DNA of 64,000 nucleotides from Bacteroides faecis MAJ27. Lineage in GTDB: Bacteria; Bacteroidota; Bacteroidia; Bacteroidales; Bacteroidaceae. Both the position numbers and the translations under genes were made by a program. The notes beneath the pieces were generated by a model. It did not search any database. It was given only the letters and a program-made list of their open reading frames with translations, and was not told where the DNA came from. This document shows positions 8,315 through 16,061 of the stretch, piece after piece (position 1 is the first letter of the stretch; every line of letters begins with the position of its first letter). The stretch spans positions 62,001 through 126,000 of the forward strand of contig NZ_FNNN01000005.1 in assembly GCF_900106755.1 (NCBI RefSeq). The letters run 5' to 3'.

Positions 8315-8533
8315 ATGGCTCTGTCACAAGGTCACAAGTATGACGAAGCTGTACAAATAGCAACTAATTCTCTCCATGCAACCTTACAACAGCAAAGTTT
8401 GCTGCTTGCTTTAAAAGAGATTCTGGGATATCTGTTGGTAATATCGGTTATTATTGCTGTTGTCTCCCGTTTTATCCCGTTTCATAAAACGATTCGTGTT
8501 ACATTCCTTAGGACAGGGGATGATATGGTTTAA
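8315..8533 (+). pseudogene. Remnant of an MFS multidrug transporter, C-terminal end
   Basis: A 72-codon stretch resembling the last part of a 14-helix drug:proton antiporter. LALKEILGYLLVISVIIAVV is a final membrane helix, followed by the basic segment SRFIPFHKTIRVTF. The frame is open back only to a TGA at 8279, and no other helix is encoded upstream. A full pump has about 500 residues. I read this as the leftover of a deletion that joined the promoter/operator region (palindrome at 8264-8287) to the end of the gene. It could be expressed as a one-helix protein, but nothing supports a function. Confidence 0.65.
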
Positions 8534-8586
8534 TATGAGTAGGCGCTTTGAAGTTCTTGTAGATAAAAAGAGTTTTTGATAATGAA

Positions 8587-8636
8587 AAGAGTTGCTGTCC
8601 GATCCAACTTATGTTGGCTATTGGATAGCAACTCTT
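8587..8636 (-). terminator. Hairpin terminator downstream of uxaA
   Basis: A 14-bp stem (8587-8600 with 8623-8636, one G-T pair) with a second small stem in its loop lies 64 bp beyond the uxaA stop. On the minus strand it is followed by a T- and A-rich run. Confidence 0.6.
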
Positions 8637-8699
8637 CATATTGTTCTACGTACCTTTTAAGGTTTCGTTTTAGTCTATTGCGTTAAATGTACATTACTT

Positions 8700-10190
8700 T
8701 TATAAAGTAACTCCTGTCTTAAAGATCGCAATTTCGCGATAACCTTTCTTTTCGTTGTTCACGAGTTCGCCGCTTGCCACTTTAATCACATAATCGATAA
8801 AACGTTCACAAGTTTTCTCCATCGGTTCGTTTTCAACGATCACTCCGGCATTAAAATCAATCCATCCCGGTTTGTTCTTTGCTAAAGTAGAGTTGGTAGA
8901 AATCTTCATTGTCGGAACAAAAGTACCGAAAGGAGTTCCGCGTCCGGTAGTGAAAAGTACCATATGACATCCGCTGGCTGCGAGAGTAGTGGCAGCTACC
9001 AGGTCATTACCCGGGGCAGAAAGTAAATTGAGCCCTTTCTTTTGCAGGCGTTCTCCGTAAGGCATCACCCCGGATACATAACTCTTCCCACATTTCTGTG
9101 TACATCCCAGTGCTTTTTCTTCCAAGGTAGAGATGCCTCCGGCTTTGTTACCCGGAGATGGATTCTCACCCACAGGCTCTCCATGTGACAGGAAGTATTC
9201 TTTGAAATCATTAATCAGATGCACAGTCTGTTCGAACAAGTCCTTGTTTTCGCAACGATTCATCAGGATTGTTTCTGCACCGAACATTTCCGGAACTTCT
9301 GTCAGCACGCTTGTACCACCCTGCGCAATCAGAAAGTCGGAGAACATACCCAATAACGGATTGGCTGTAATACCGGAGAAACCATCGGAACCGCCACATT
9401 TCAGACCAACACGCAATTCGGACAGAGGCACTTCCGTACGTTCATCTTTAGATGCCTCAGCATATAAGTCACGCAGAATTTCCATTCCTTCTTCATATTC
9501 ATCGCCTACTTTCTGAGTAACCATAAACTTTACACGATCCTGATCGAAATCACCCAGAAATTCACGGAATACATCCGGCTGGTTGTTTTCACATCCCAAA
9601 CCTACCACCAATACTGCACCTGCATTGGGATGAAGTACCATATCACGAAGAATCTTTTTCGTATTTTCATGGTCGTCACCAAGCTGTGAGCAACCGTAAT
9701 TGTGGGGGAATGCAACGATAGCATCTACCCCTTTTCCTTCTGTTTCGCGACGCAAACCTTCGGCTAGTTGTCCGATGATACCGTTTACACAACCTACAGT
9801 CGGGATAATCCAGATTTCGTTTCTTACACCGACATCACCATTCTTACGGCGGTAACCTTTGAAAGTTAGGTCTTTATGGGGGATATCCAATGCAACCTGA
9901 ATCGGATTATAGGTATATTCCAATAGTCCGGCAAGGTTCGTCTTGATATTCGTTTCGTTCATCCAGTCTCCCTGTCTCTTCGCCATGCGGGCATGGCCGA
10001 TAGGGTAACCATACTTGATTACGTTCTCGCCTTCTGCAAAATCTTTGAGTGCAAACTTATGACCGGCAGGAATGTCTTCATTCAGTGTAATCTCAATGCC
10101 ATCTACAGAGAGATGCTCTCCTGCCGGGAGGTTAACAATGGCAACAGCAACGTTGTCGGCAGGATTAATTCTTAAATACTTTGTTTCCAT
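8700..10190 (-). CDS. uxaA: Altronate dehydratase (altronate hydrolase), UxaA family
   Basis: A 496-residue cytoplasmic enzyme with the full family length. The N-terminal 95 residues form the SAF domain (NPADNVAVAIVNLPAGEHLS). The catalytic part follows with YRRKNGDVGVRNEIWIIPTV, then FPHNYGCSQLGDDHENTKK, LKCGGSDGFSGITANPLLG and LFTTGRGTPFGTFVPTMKIS; the cysteines in VGLGCENNQPD, LKCGGSDG and GCTQKCG are conserved positions for metal binding. It dehydrates D-altronate to 2-keto-3-deoxygluconate, the last step before KdgK in galacturonate breakdown. It is divergent from kdgK-eda, and the LacI-type regulator gene lies just upstream on the same strand. Confidence 0.9.
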   Translation of the reverse strand: METKYLRINPADNVAVAIVNLPAGEHLSVDGIEITLNEDIPAGHKFALKDFAEGENVIKYGYPIGHARMAKRQGDWMNETNIKTNLAGLLEYTYNPIQVALDIPHKDLTFKGYRRKNGDVGVRNEIWIIPTVGCVNGIIGQLAEGLRRETEGKGVDAIVAFPHNYGCSQLGDDHENTKKILRDMVLHPNAGAVLVVGLGCENNQPDVFREFLGDFDQDRVKFMVTQKVGDEYEEGMEILRDLYAEASKDERTEVPLSELRVGLKCGGSDGFSGITANPLLGMFSDFLIAQGGTSVLTEVPEMFGAETILMNRCENKDLFEQTVHLINDFKEYFLSHGEPVGENPSPGNKAGGISTLEEKALGCTQKCGKSYVSGVMPYGERLQKKGLNLLSAPGNDLVAATTLAASGCHMVLFTTGRGTPFGTFVPTMKISTNSTLAKNKPGWIDFNAGVIVENEPMEKTCERFIDYVIKVASGELVNNEKKGYREIAIFKTGVTL

Positions 10191-10215
10191 GTACTTGTTT
10201 AGTTGGATTTTGTTG

Positions 10216-11280
10216 TTATTTGCTATGGTAATAGTCTATTGTCTCTACAGTCAACAAGTCAATTGGCATATAGTTGATGCAGGTCACGTCTTTCTTGAAA
10301 ATGAGGTGATCGCACAGTGCCTTGATACCATTGAGACCTTGTAGCTCCGGTTGCTGGGCTATGAGGAAAGAAACGCTTCCTTCTTTCAGGCAGGTGACGT
10401 TTCGTTCCAAAAGGTCATAACCTATCAGATTGAAATCTTTCTTTCCGCGGCTTTGCAGATATTCGCCAACGATGTAGACTTTCGAATTGAAAGTGATTCC
10501 ATTCTTCACACTCGGGTGGGCGCGGAAGAATTCATCCAGCATTTCGTTATCTTCATCATTACGCTCTGCATGTAAGTCGAGCTCCAGTATATTACAAGAC
10601 GGATGATGTTCCTTCATGTACTGCCTGAATCCGATTTCCCGGTTTTCCTGTTGATTAGAACCGACAATTCCTTCATGTATTTTGCGGAAAATGACAATCT
10701 CTTTTTCGTCTCTGGCAAGCAACATCAACATACGGGCGGCAAAGTATCCGCTTTGGCGTGAGTTCTGCCCAAAGAAGGCGAGGGGAGGGACGTCTTTAAT
10801 ATTTGAGTCTATATATATAAAAGGTATATCCAGTGCTTGCAACTGGTCAGTGAATCCTTTAGTATATTGAGGAGCTGTAGGAGCTACCATAACTCCGTCC
10901 GGTTGTTGAGTCAGAATTGCTTCGCTGGCATCTACAAACGAATGGTAATCGTAAGGATCATAATAGTTGATTTTCACTGAAGTATTGAAATCTGAATAGG
11001 TAGCGATGGCTTCGTGGATGCCCAATTCTACTGCGGTCCAGTATTCACCTTCCAAGTGTTGGGGCAGAAGGCAAATGAATGTATACTTTTTGTTGGATGC
11101 TAAAGCGCTGGCATACATATTAGGTTGGTAGTCAAGCTGCTTCAGAATTTCTTCCACCCGTTTTTTACTTGCTTCTGATACGCCGCTGCGCCCGTGAATG
11201 ACGCGGTCTACTGTTCCTACTGACACGTCTGCTAAGCGGGCGATGTCTTTGATTCTGATTCTTTCGGGCAATTTATTCAT
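10216..11280 (-). CDS. LacI family transcriptional regulator of hexuronate catabolism
   Basis: A 354-residue regulator. The DNA-binding domain is classical: RIKDIARLADVSVGTVDRVI, then GRSGVSEASKKRVEEILKQL, then DYQPN. The remainder is a periplasmic-binding-protein-like sensor domain (YTFICLLPQHLEGEYWTAV, VMVAPTAPQYTKGF, PFIYIDSNI) ending in LIAQQPELQGLNGIKAL. It resembles the group with long substrate-binding domains near D-galactose/ribose sensors. It sits 25 bp ahead of uxaA in the same orientation and divergent from kdgK-eda, so it very probably controls both arms. Two TGTGCnnGCACA palindromes in the divergent region are its likely operators, with a sugar acid or KDG as inducer. Confidence 0.9.
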   Translation of the reverse strand: MNKLPERIRIKDIARLADVSVGTVDRVIHGRSGVSEASKKRVEEILKQLDYQPNMYASALASNKKYTFICLLPQHLEGEYWTAVELGIHEAIATYSDFNTSVKINYYDPYDYHSFVDASEAILTQQPDGVMVAPTAPQYTKGFTDQLQALDIPFIYIDSNIKDVPPLAFFGQNSRQSGYFAARMLMLLARDEKEIVIFRKIHEGIVGSNQQENREIGFRQYMKEHHPSCNILELDLHAERNDEDNEMLDEFFRAHPSVKNGITFNSKVYIVGEYLQSRGKKDFNLIGYDLLERNVTCLKEGSVSFLIAQQPELQGLNGIKALCDHLIFKKDVTCINYMPIDLLTVETIDYYHSK

Positions 11281-11306
11281 ACGATCACCTTATTTATATA
11301 GGTTTA

Positions 11307-11318
11307 TGTGCTCGCACA
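11307..11318. promoter_or_regulatory. LacI-type operator O1
   Basis: TGTGCTCGCACA is a palindrome with a central two-base mismatch, 27 bp upstream of the regulator's start codon. A second site with the same half-sites lies at 11389-11400. Confidence 0.65.
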
Positions 11319-11360
11319 CAATAATAATCTTAATATTTTCGACACAAATATATAACAATT

Positions 11361-11400
11361 TTTGTAATTACGAAAATTGTTGTATCTTTGTGCCCGCACA
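11361..11400 (+). promoter_or_regulatory. kdgK promoter with overlapping LacI-type operator O2
   Basis: TTTG at 11361-11364 and TATCTTTG at 11383-11390, 18 bp apart, form the promoter. The palindrome TGTGCCCGCACA (11389-11400) overlaps the last two bases of the -7 element and covers the expected start site, so a bound repressor would block initiation. The leader to kdgK is about 130 nt. Confidence 0.7.
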
Positions 11401-11532
11401 CGAAAGGTGTGTGGCGTTACTCTGTTTATAGATTAAATGTCATATAATCAGCTGTTTAAACCCTAAAATGGACTGAAAATGATAAATTGAAACTTCATAA
11501 TATTAATAACTTAGAATTTAAAACATAAGATT

Positions 11533-12558
11533 ATGGGAAAGAAAGTCGTTACATTAGGCGAAATCATGCTTAGATTGTCAACTCCGGGTAATACTCGCTT
11601 TGTTCAGTCTGACTCTTTTGATGTAGTATATGGTGGTGGAGAAGCAAACGTTGCAGTAAGCTGTGCCAACTACGGACATGAAGCCTATTTCGTAACCAAA
11701 TTGCCAAAACATGAAATCGGACAGTCTGCTGTAAACGCTTTGCGTAAATATGGTGTGAAGACAGACTTTATTGCTCGTGGTGGAGACCGTGTAGGTATCT
11801 ATTATCTGGAAACTGGTGCTTCTATGCGTCCTAGCAAAGTTATCTATGACCGCGCTCATTCTGCTATTGCTGAGGCTGATGCCGCTGACTTCGATTTTGA
11901 TGCTATCATGGAAGGTGCTGACTGGTTCCACTGGTCTGGTATCACCCCTGCTATCTCCGATAAAGCTGCCGAACTGACTCGTCTGGCTTGCGAAGCTGCG
12001 AAGCGTCACGGTGTGACTGTATCAGTTGACTTGAATTTCCGTAAGAAACTGTGGACTAAAGAAAAAGCTCAGTCTATCATGAAACCATTGATGCAGTATG
12101 TAGATGTATGTATCGGCAACGAAGAAGATGCAGAACTTTGTCTGGGCTTCAAACCGGATGCTGACGTTGAAGCAGGTCATACAGATGCTGAAGGTTACAA
12201 GGGTATCTTCCAGCAGATGATGAAAGAGTTCGGATTCAAATATGTTGTTTCTACATTGCGTGAATCTTTCTCGGCTACTCACAACGGCTGGAAAGCTATG
12301 ATCTACAATGGTGAAGAATTCTATACTTCGAAACGTTATGATATCGATCCGATTATTGACCGTGTAGGTGGTGGTGATTCTTTCTCCGGTGGTATTATCC
12401 ATGGTTTGATGACTAAGCCTAACCAAGGTGCTGCTCTTGAATTCGCTGTTGCTGCATCTGCTTTGAAACACACTATCAATGGTGACTTCAATTTAGTTTC
12501 TATAGAAGAAGTTGAAGCTTTGGCTGGTGGTGACGCAAGTGGTCGCGTACAGAGATAA
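11533..12558 (+). CDS. kdgK: 2-dehydro-3-deoxygluconokinase
   Basis: A 341-residue sugar kinase of the PfkB (ribokinase) family. The first signature region is GGGEANVAVSCANYGHEAYF near residue 35. The second signature is DRVGGGDSFSGGIIHGLM, whose Asp in GGGDSF is the catalytic base. The order of motifs and length fit KDG kinase, which phosphorylates 2-keto-3-deoxygluconate to KDPG with ATP. The eda gene follows 60 bp downstream and uses this product, which strongly supports the assignment. The promoter carries a LacI-type operator, so the gene should be induced by hexuronates. Confidence 0.92.
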   Translation: MGKKVVTLGEIMLRLSTPGNTRFVQSDSFDVVYGGGEANVAVSCANYGHEAYFVTKLPKHEIGQSAVNALRKYGVKTDFIARGGDRVGIYYLETGASMRPSKVIYDRAHSAIAEADAADFDFDAIMEGADWFHWSGITPAISDKAAELTRLACEAAKRHGVTVSVDLNFRKKLWTKEKAQSIMKPLMQYVDVCIGNEEDAELCLGFKPDADVEAGHTDAEGYKGIFQQMMKEFGFKYVVSTLRESFSATHNGWKAMIYNGEEFYTSKRYDIDPIIDRVGGGDSFSGGIIHGLMTKPNQGAALEFAVAASALKHTINGDFNLVSIEEVEALAGGDASGRVQR

Positions 12559-12618
12559 GTTGAGAATAGAGAGTTGAAAATTTGAATAGTCAATTCATTT
12601 AAAATAGTAAATAATAAG

Positions 12619-13287
12619 ATGGCAAAATTCGATAAAATAGCCGTAATGAATAAAATCGGCTCTACAGGTATGGTTCCTGTGTTCTATCATAAAGATGCAG
12701 AAGTGGCAAAGAAAGTTGTAAAAGCTTGTTATGACGGTGGTGTCCGCGCTTTTGAATTCACCAACCGTGGTGACTTTGCGCAGGAAGTGTTTGCTGAAAT
12801 CGTGAAATATGCAGCAAAAGAATGTCCTGAAATGGCTATCGGTATCGGTTCAATCGTTGATCCGGCTACTGCTGCAATGTATCTTCAACTGGGAGCTAAC
12901 TTTGTAGTAGGTCCGTTGTTCAACCCGGAAATCGCTAAGGTATGTAACCGTCGTCTGGTGGCTTACACTCCGGGCTGTGGCTCTGTATCAGAAGTTGGTT
13001 TTGCGCAGGAAGTAGGCTGTGACCTTTGCAAAGTATTCCCTGGAGATGTCTACGGAACTAACTTTGTAAAAGGGTTAATGGCTCCGATGCCATGGTCTAA
13101 GCTGATGGTGACAGGCGGGGTAGAACCTACCAAAGAAAACCTGACAGCATGGATCAAAGCCGGTGTATTCTGTGTAGGTATGGGCTCTAAACTGTTCCCG
13201 AAAGATAAGGTAGCGGCAGAAGACTGGGCTTATGTAACTGCAAAATGCGAGGAAGCTCTCGGCTATATCGCTGAAGCACGCAAGTAA
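12619..13287 (+). CDS. eda: KDPG/KHG aldolase
   Basis: A 222-residue class I aldolase (bifunctional 4-hydroxy-2-oxoglutarate / 2-dehydro-3-deoxyphosphogluconate aldolase). The catalytic Glu is in [12 protein letters not shown] and the Schiff-base Lys in [13 protein letters not shown]; the phosphate site is [17 protein letters not shown]. It splits KDPG to pyruvate and glyceraldehyde 3-phosphate, completing the route from hexuronates to central metabolism. It is the last gene of the kdgK operon and is followed by a clear terminator. Length is near the family norm. Confidence 0.93.
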   Translation: MAKFDKIAVMNKIGSTGMVPVFYHKDAEVAKKVVKACYDGGVRAFEFTNRGDFAQEVFAEIVKYAAKECPEMAIGIGSIVDPATAAMYLQLGANFVVGPLFNPEIAKVCNRRLVAYTPGCGSVSEVGFAQEVGCDLCKVFPGDVYGTNFVKGLMAPMPWSKLMVTGGVEPTKENLTAWIKAGVFCVGMGSKLFPKDKVAAEDWAYVTAKCEEALGYIAEARK

Positions 13288-13318
13288 GATTAGACGGCGA
13301 AAGCCATCTATATAAAAC

Positions 13319-13342
13319 AAGAGGCTGATGTGTCAGCCTCTT
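13319..13342 (+). terminator. Terminator of the kdgK-eda operon
   Basis: A perfect 10-bp stem (AAGAGGCTGA with TCAGCCTCTT) around the tetraloop TGTG lies 31 bp after the eda stop. The U-run after it is weak, but a second hairpin follows at 13428. Confidence 0.7.
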
Positions 13343-13427
13343 CAAAATATGCCTCAAAGGGTTAGTTAGTTTAGTTAGTAATGAGGCATATTTTTCCATT
13401 TTGTTTAAAGGTGTTTAAAGGGGATAA

Positions 13428-13466
13428 GTCATCGGAATGAGTGATCATTTCGGTGACTTGTTTTTT
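13428..13466 (+). terminator. Second terminator hairpin with long T run
   Basis: A 13-bp stem with one mispair or wobble (13428-13440 with 13445-13457, loop GTGA) is followed by a T-rich tail. It probably backs up the eda terminator before the opposing gene at 13489. Confidence 0.6.
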
Positions 13467-13488
13467 TTGTTTGCTGCGGTCGTTCTTT

Positions 13489-13755
13489 TTAAGAATGATG
13501 AACCATTCGTACTTTGATAATTCGTCCGATAACGAGTGCTGCAATATATACCACGGCAAAGCCTATGATTGAAAATACAAACGGCTTCTGTTCATTGAAA
13601 GTACGACGTGGAGGTATAGCTGCGTAAGCCTCATTAGTGGTAGTCTGATTGTCAGACTTGGCGACGGCTGTTACTTGCAGTGTTGTTTCTGTTGCTACCA
13701 TCTGGCAGCTATCTGTTGTTGTGGATACAGTATCCACTAATACTTCTGTAGACAT
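13489..13755 (-). CDS. Small single-helix membrane protein of unknown function
   Basis: An 88-residue protein if read from ATG 13755; an earlier ATG at 13791 would add 12 residues (MLYYVSFKRVKK). The first half is polar and Thr/Val-rich (VDTVSTTTDSCQMVATETTL), then a basic segment PPRRTFNEQKP precedes one membrane helix (FVFSIIGFAVVYIAALVIGR). No family is recognised. The composition of the tail, many Thr and Ser before a single helix, suggests one end exposed outside the cytoplasmic membrane. It stands alone between the kdgK-eda terminators and the hmu region. Confidence 0.55.
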   Translation of the reverse strand: MSTEVLVDTVSTTTDSCQMVATETTLQVTAVAKSDNQTTTNEAYAAIPPRRTFNEQKPFVFSIIGFAVVYIAALVIGRIIKVRMVHHS

Positions 13756-13907
13756 CTTTTTTACCCTTTTAAATGATACGTAATACAACATAGTACTAAA
13801 GGGTTAGTTCAAAGGGATTTTTAAAATCAGCGCAAAGGTAATTAAAAAAGTAAATGATAGAGCATGAGAAGACTATTCTTTTCAAAGGATTTGATATAAA
13901 TCAATTT

Positions 13908-14063
13908 TTAAGAGCTTTTTCTCTTGTTCGTTTGCCGGCGGTGGAGAATGTAGACAGGCAGAAGCATTAGTAATAAACAGAAGATGCTGATGAGAGGGAA
14001 ATAGCGATTGTAGATATACTCATTTTCATCAACATTATTCATCAGGCAAACAGGCATGTACAT
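13908..14063 (-). CDS. Possible 51-residue membrane peptide
   Basis: An ORF too short for routine calling: MYMPVCLMNNVDENEYIYNR followed by a hydrophobic helix (FPLISIFCLLLMLLPVYILH) and a basic tail (RRQTNKRKSS). The helix followed by positive charges is typical of real small membrane proteins. It begins 6 bp after the stop of another tiny ORF (14070-14189). Both lie beyond a strong hairpin that should end the hmu transcript, so they would need their own promoter, which I do not see. Confidence 0.35.
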   Translation of the reverse strand: MYMPVCLMNNVDENEYIYNRYFPLISIFCLLLMLLPVYILHRRQTNKRKSS

Positions 14064-14069
14064 TCGGGG

Positions 14070-14189
14070 TTATCGCTGCTGTGTAATGACAAACAGATTG
14101 AAGCAGCTTATCATGACAATGAGGGCAAGGACTACCTTTATATACAAATGTGATTGCTTTTTGTGATCTTTTGGCAAGAGTACTATCAT
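14070..14189 (-). CDS. Possible 39-residue membrane peptide
   Basis: Read from ATG 14189 the peptide is MIVLLPKDHKKQSHLY followed by one helix (IKVVLALIVMISCFNLFVIT) and QQR. The polar, basic start and single helix look protein-like. It is adjacent to a second small ORF of the same kind (13908-14063). Evidence is limited to this reading. Confidence 0.35.
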   Translation of the reverse strand: MIVLLPKDHKKQSHLYIKVVLALIVMISCFNLFVITQQR

Positions 14190-14220
14190 GTGTGTGTTAA
14201 ATCTGTGCGATCTGTCACTT

Positions 14221-14283
14221 GAAATTTGCCAAAGAGTCTCCTTTCTGTTTATGTATAAGAAAAGGAGATCTTTCGGCAAATTC
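14221..14283 (-). terminator. Long imperfect hairpin downstream of the hmu operon
   Basis: Roughly 22 paired bases with a few mismatches link 14221-14244 and 14260-14283 (GCCAAAGAGTCTCCTTT with AAAGGAGATCTTTCGGC). It lies about 50 bp past the hmuV stop and would end that transcript. Confidence 0.55.
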
Positions 14284-14334
14284 AGAATAACAAGATACTA
14301 TGTATATATTTACTTTAAACCAATCTTAAATCGG

Positions 14335-14661
14335 TTATTCGGGTACATAAATGATTTCACCATTATCCAGTTCATAGGCGATACCTACTTTCTTTCCACG
14401 TTTTCCTTCTTTCTTATCCTGATCTTCAGATGGAGTATATCGGTTGATCTTATTACCTTCTTTGGTAATGATTTCCATATTCTCTTTACCCGGATTTTTC
14501 ACCATCGTATAGTCTTCCTGCGAAAAGACCTCTGTCATGTTATACCGGCTGACGAGTGCTACCATCAATGCAACAGCAAAAACCATCGCAATGTCGAACA
14601 GGTTGGATACTACACTGATAGGATCGGCGTCTTCTTCTTTTCGTAATAGGTTATGCTTCAT
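14335..14661 (-). CDS. hmuV: HmuV-like DUF2149 protein (ExbD-like)
   Basis: A 108-residue protein of the DUF2149 family. It has a short cytoplasmic N-terminus, one membrane helix with an acidic residue at its start (VVSNLFDIAMVFAVALMVAL), and a soluble part that should be periplasmic. This is the topology of ExbD, TolR and MotB, where the membrane Asp carries protons. It overlaps the ExbB/MotA-like gene by 4 bp, so the two probably form a proton-driven motor pair. It is the last gene of the hmu operon. The name follows the hmuYRSTUV order known from Porphyromonas gingivalis; the ExbD comparison is inference. Confidence 0.8.
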   Translation of the reverse strand: MKHNLLRKEEDADPISVVSNLFDIAMVFAVALMVALVSRYNMTEVFSQEDYTMVKNPGKENMEIITKEGNKINRYTPSEDQDKKEGKRGKKVGIAYELDNGEIIYVPE

Positions 14662-15275
14662 TTCTCTGTAGTTTTATTGATTGAACGTTTGTCATTGAGC
14701 AGTTCGGATATGAATTCAAGATTGGTCATATCCTGTAAGTACCAGCGTTGTTTCACCTGCTGTGTGAGGAAACCTACGGCACCTGCTACCAGTCCGACTA
14801 CAGTGGTGGCGAAAGCAATCTGCATGTTGTAAGCCATGGAAGCAATATCACCACTGGCCAGTCCTGCAAGGGCAGGGCCCATTGGGATCAGCGTTCCCAT
14901 CAACCCTAAGATAGGGCCCAGTTTAGTCAGAGTTTTAGAGATGGCTAAATCTTTGTCTGCTGCAATTTCAAAATTAGCTAATAAGCGTTGTACCTGTGCC
15001 GGAGTATCACGCGCATCCAATACTTGGCGCATATACATAATGACAAGGGATCTGGAGTTTTCCGGAAGATTGGAGCCAAGTTCTCCGACGGTATCCGGAG
15101 TCAGTTTGTTCAGTTCGTTACGGAGCAGAGCCTCTGTTTTACGGATAGACAGATATTGACCATAGAAACTACCGGCAAGTATGATTGCACGGCAAAAGAG
15201 GATGATTAATAAAACGATCACAGGAACAAGTAGGCCTGTTGAGATCCAGTATAAAATGTCTGATATAAGATTCAT
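14658..15275 (-). CDS. hmuU: HmuU-like MotA/TolQ/ExbB proton channel protein
   Basis: A 205-residue inner-membrane protein. The first helix is WISTGLLVPVIVLLIILFCR; a cytoplasmic loop of about 90 residues follows; then comes the family signature LTKLGPILGLMGTLIPMGPA and the paired helix MQIAFATTVVGLVAGAVGFL. These are the hallmarks of ExbB/TolQ/MotA stators, which convert proton flow to mechanical work on an outer partner. In this operon the partner could be the TonB receptor HmuR or the membrane-anchored chelatase-like HmuS. It overlaps hmuV by 4 bp. Confidence 0.88.
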   Translation of the reverse strand: MNLISDILYWISTGLLVPVIVLLIILFCRAIILAGSFYGQYLSIRKTEALLRNELNKLTPDTVGELGSNLPENSRSLVIMYMRQVLDARDTPAQVQRLLANFEIAADKDLAISKTLTKLGPILGLMGTLIPMGPALAGLASGDIASMAYNMQIAFATTVVGLVAGAVGFLTQQVKQRWYLQDMTNLEFISELLNDKRSINKTTEK

Positions 15276-15308
15276 TGTTATTGATAATTTAATGCGTTAT
15301 TTATTCTT

Positions 15309-16010
15309 TTATTGTTTCACACTTTTTTCTTTATTTCTATTTCGGATGTTCCACCAGAGAAGACCGAGAATTCCACCAGCCAATGCAATGATTATGACGC
15401 CTGCCAATGCTTTCCAGTCTATTTCACTGACACCTGCTGCGGAAGTCTTTCCGTTGACTGTGGCAACAATTCCCAGAACGGCTACCAAGGCATTGGTCAG
15501 GAAAAATAGTTCGAGGCGTAGCTCTTTCTCCGGCAGTAAATGGAGGAGTATAAATCTGCCACAAGGAATAGCTGCCAGAATAAAGGCTGCATAACTCCAG
15601 GCTATCGTCTGGAATGAAGTGCCGGGAAAAGCAAAGATGAGATATACCAGACCGCTGAATAGAACGGGAAAAATCAATAATCCCGGAAACCAGCGGAGGA
15701 AACGGTACATGAGTATCATGCGCGGTTTGACCGGATAGTCATTGGCCACGTGGACGGCAAGCATGGCATAAGCCATTTGTATGCAGACTTCCACACTGAG
15801 AAGCACGGAAGTATCCAGCATCAAAGGCTGATTGCTCAGCCAGTTTGCTATCTGAGTTTTCGATTGCTCGATAGCATATGGCCACATTAATCCGGTGAAG
15901 ACAGCGCAGATAGCGGCGATAATGCAGACCGCTATCAATTTCCAGAACGTTTGCTTCAACAGAAAGTTGAATGCTGTAAGAAGCATAAGTACAAGAACAA
16001 CTGTATCCAT
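15309..16010 (-). CDS. hmuT: HmuT-like multi-pass membrane protein
   Basis: A 233-residue protein with about six or seven hydrophobic segments (VLVLMLLTAFNFLL, FWKLIAVCIIAAICAVFTGL, GLLIFPVLFSGLVYLIFAF, LAGVIIIALAGGILGLLWW). No enzyme or transporter motif is visible. Its place between the hmuS-like and hmuU-like genes equals that of hmuT in the P. gingivalis operon, which is the only basis for the name. It may help anchor HmuS or pass heme or its breakdown product across the inner membrane; this is a guess. Confidence 0.7.
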   Translation of the reverse strand: MDTVVLVLMLLTAFNFLLKQTFWKLIAVCIIAAICAVFTGLMWPYAIEQSKTQIANWLSNQPLMLDTSVLLSVEVCIQMAYAMLAVHVANDYPVKPRMILMYRFLRWFPGLLIFPVLFSGLVYLIFAFPGTSFQTIAWSYAAFILAAIPCGRFILLHLLPEKELRLELFFLTNALVAVLGIVATVNGKTSAAGVSEIDWKALAGVIIIALAGGILGLLWWNIRNRNKEKSVKQ

Positions 16011-16061
16011 TATACGATTTTACGATTTACAATTTATGATTGATAATTCACCGCTCAGGAC

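Noticed and set aside
11578..12009. Long minus-strand ORFs opposite kdgK (also opposite uxaA, hmuS and the GH20 gene).
   Set aside because: They are antisense shadows of well-supported genes, without recognisable domains.
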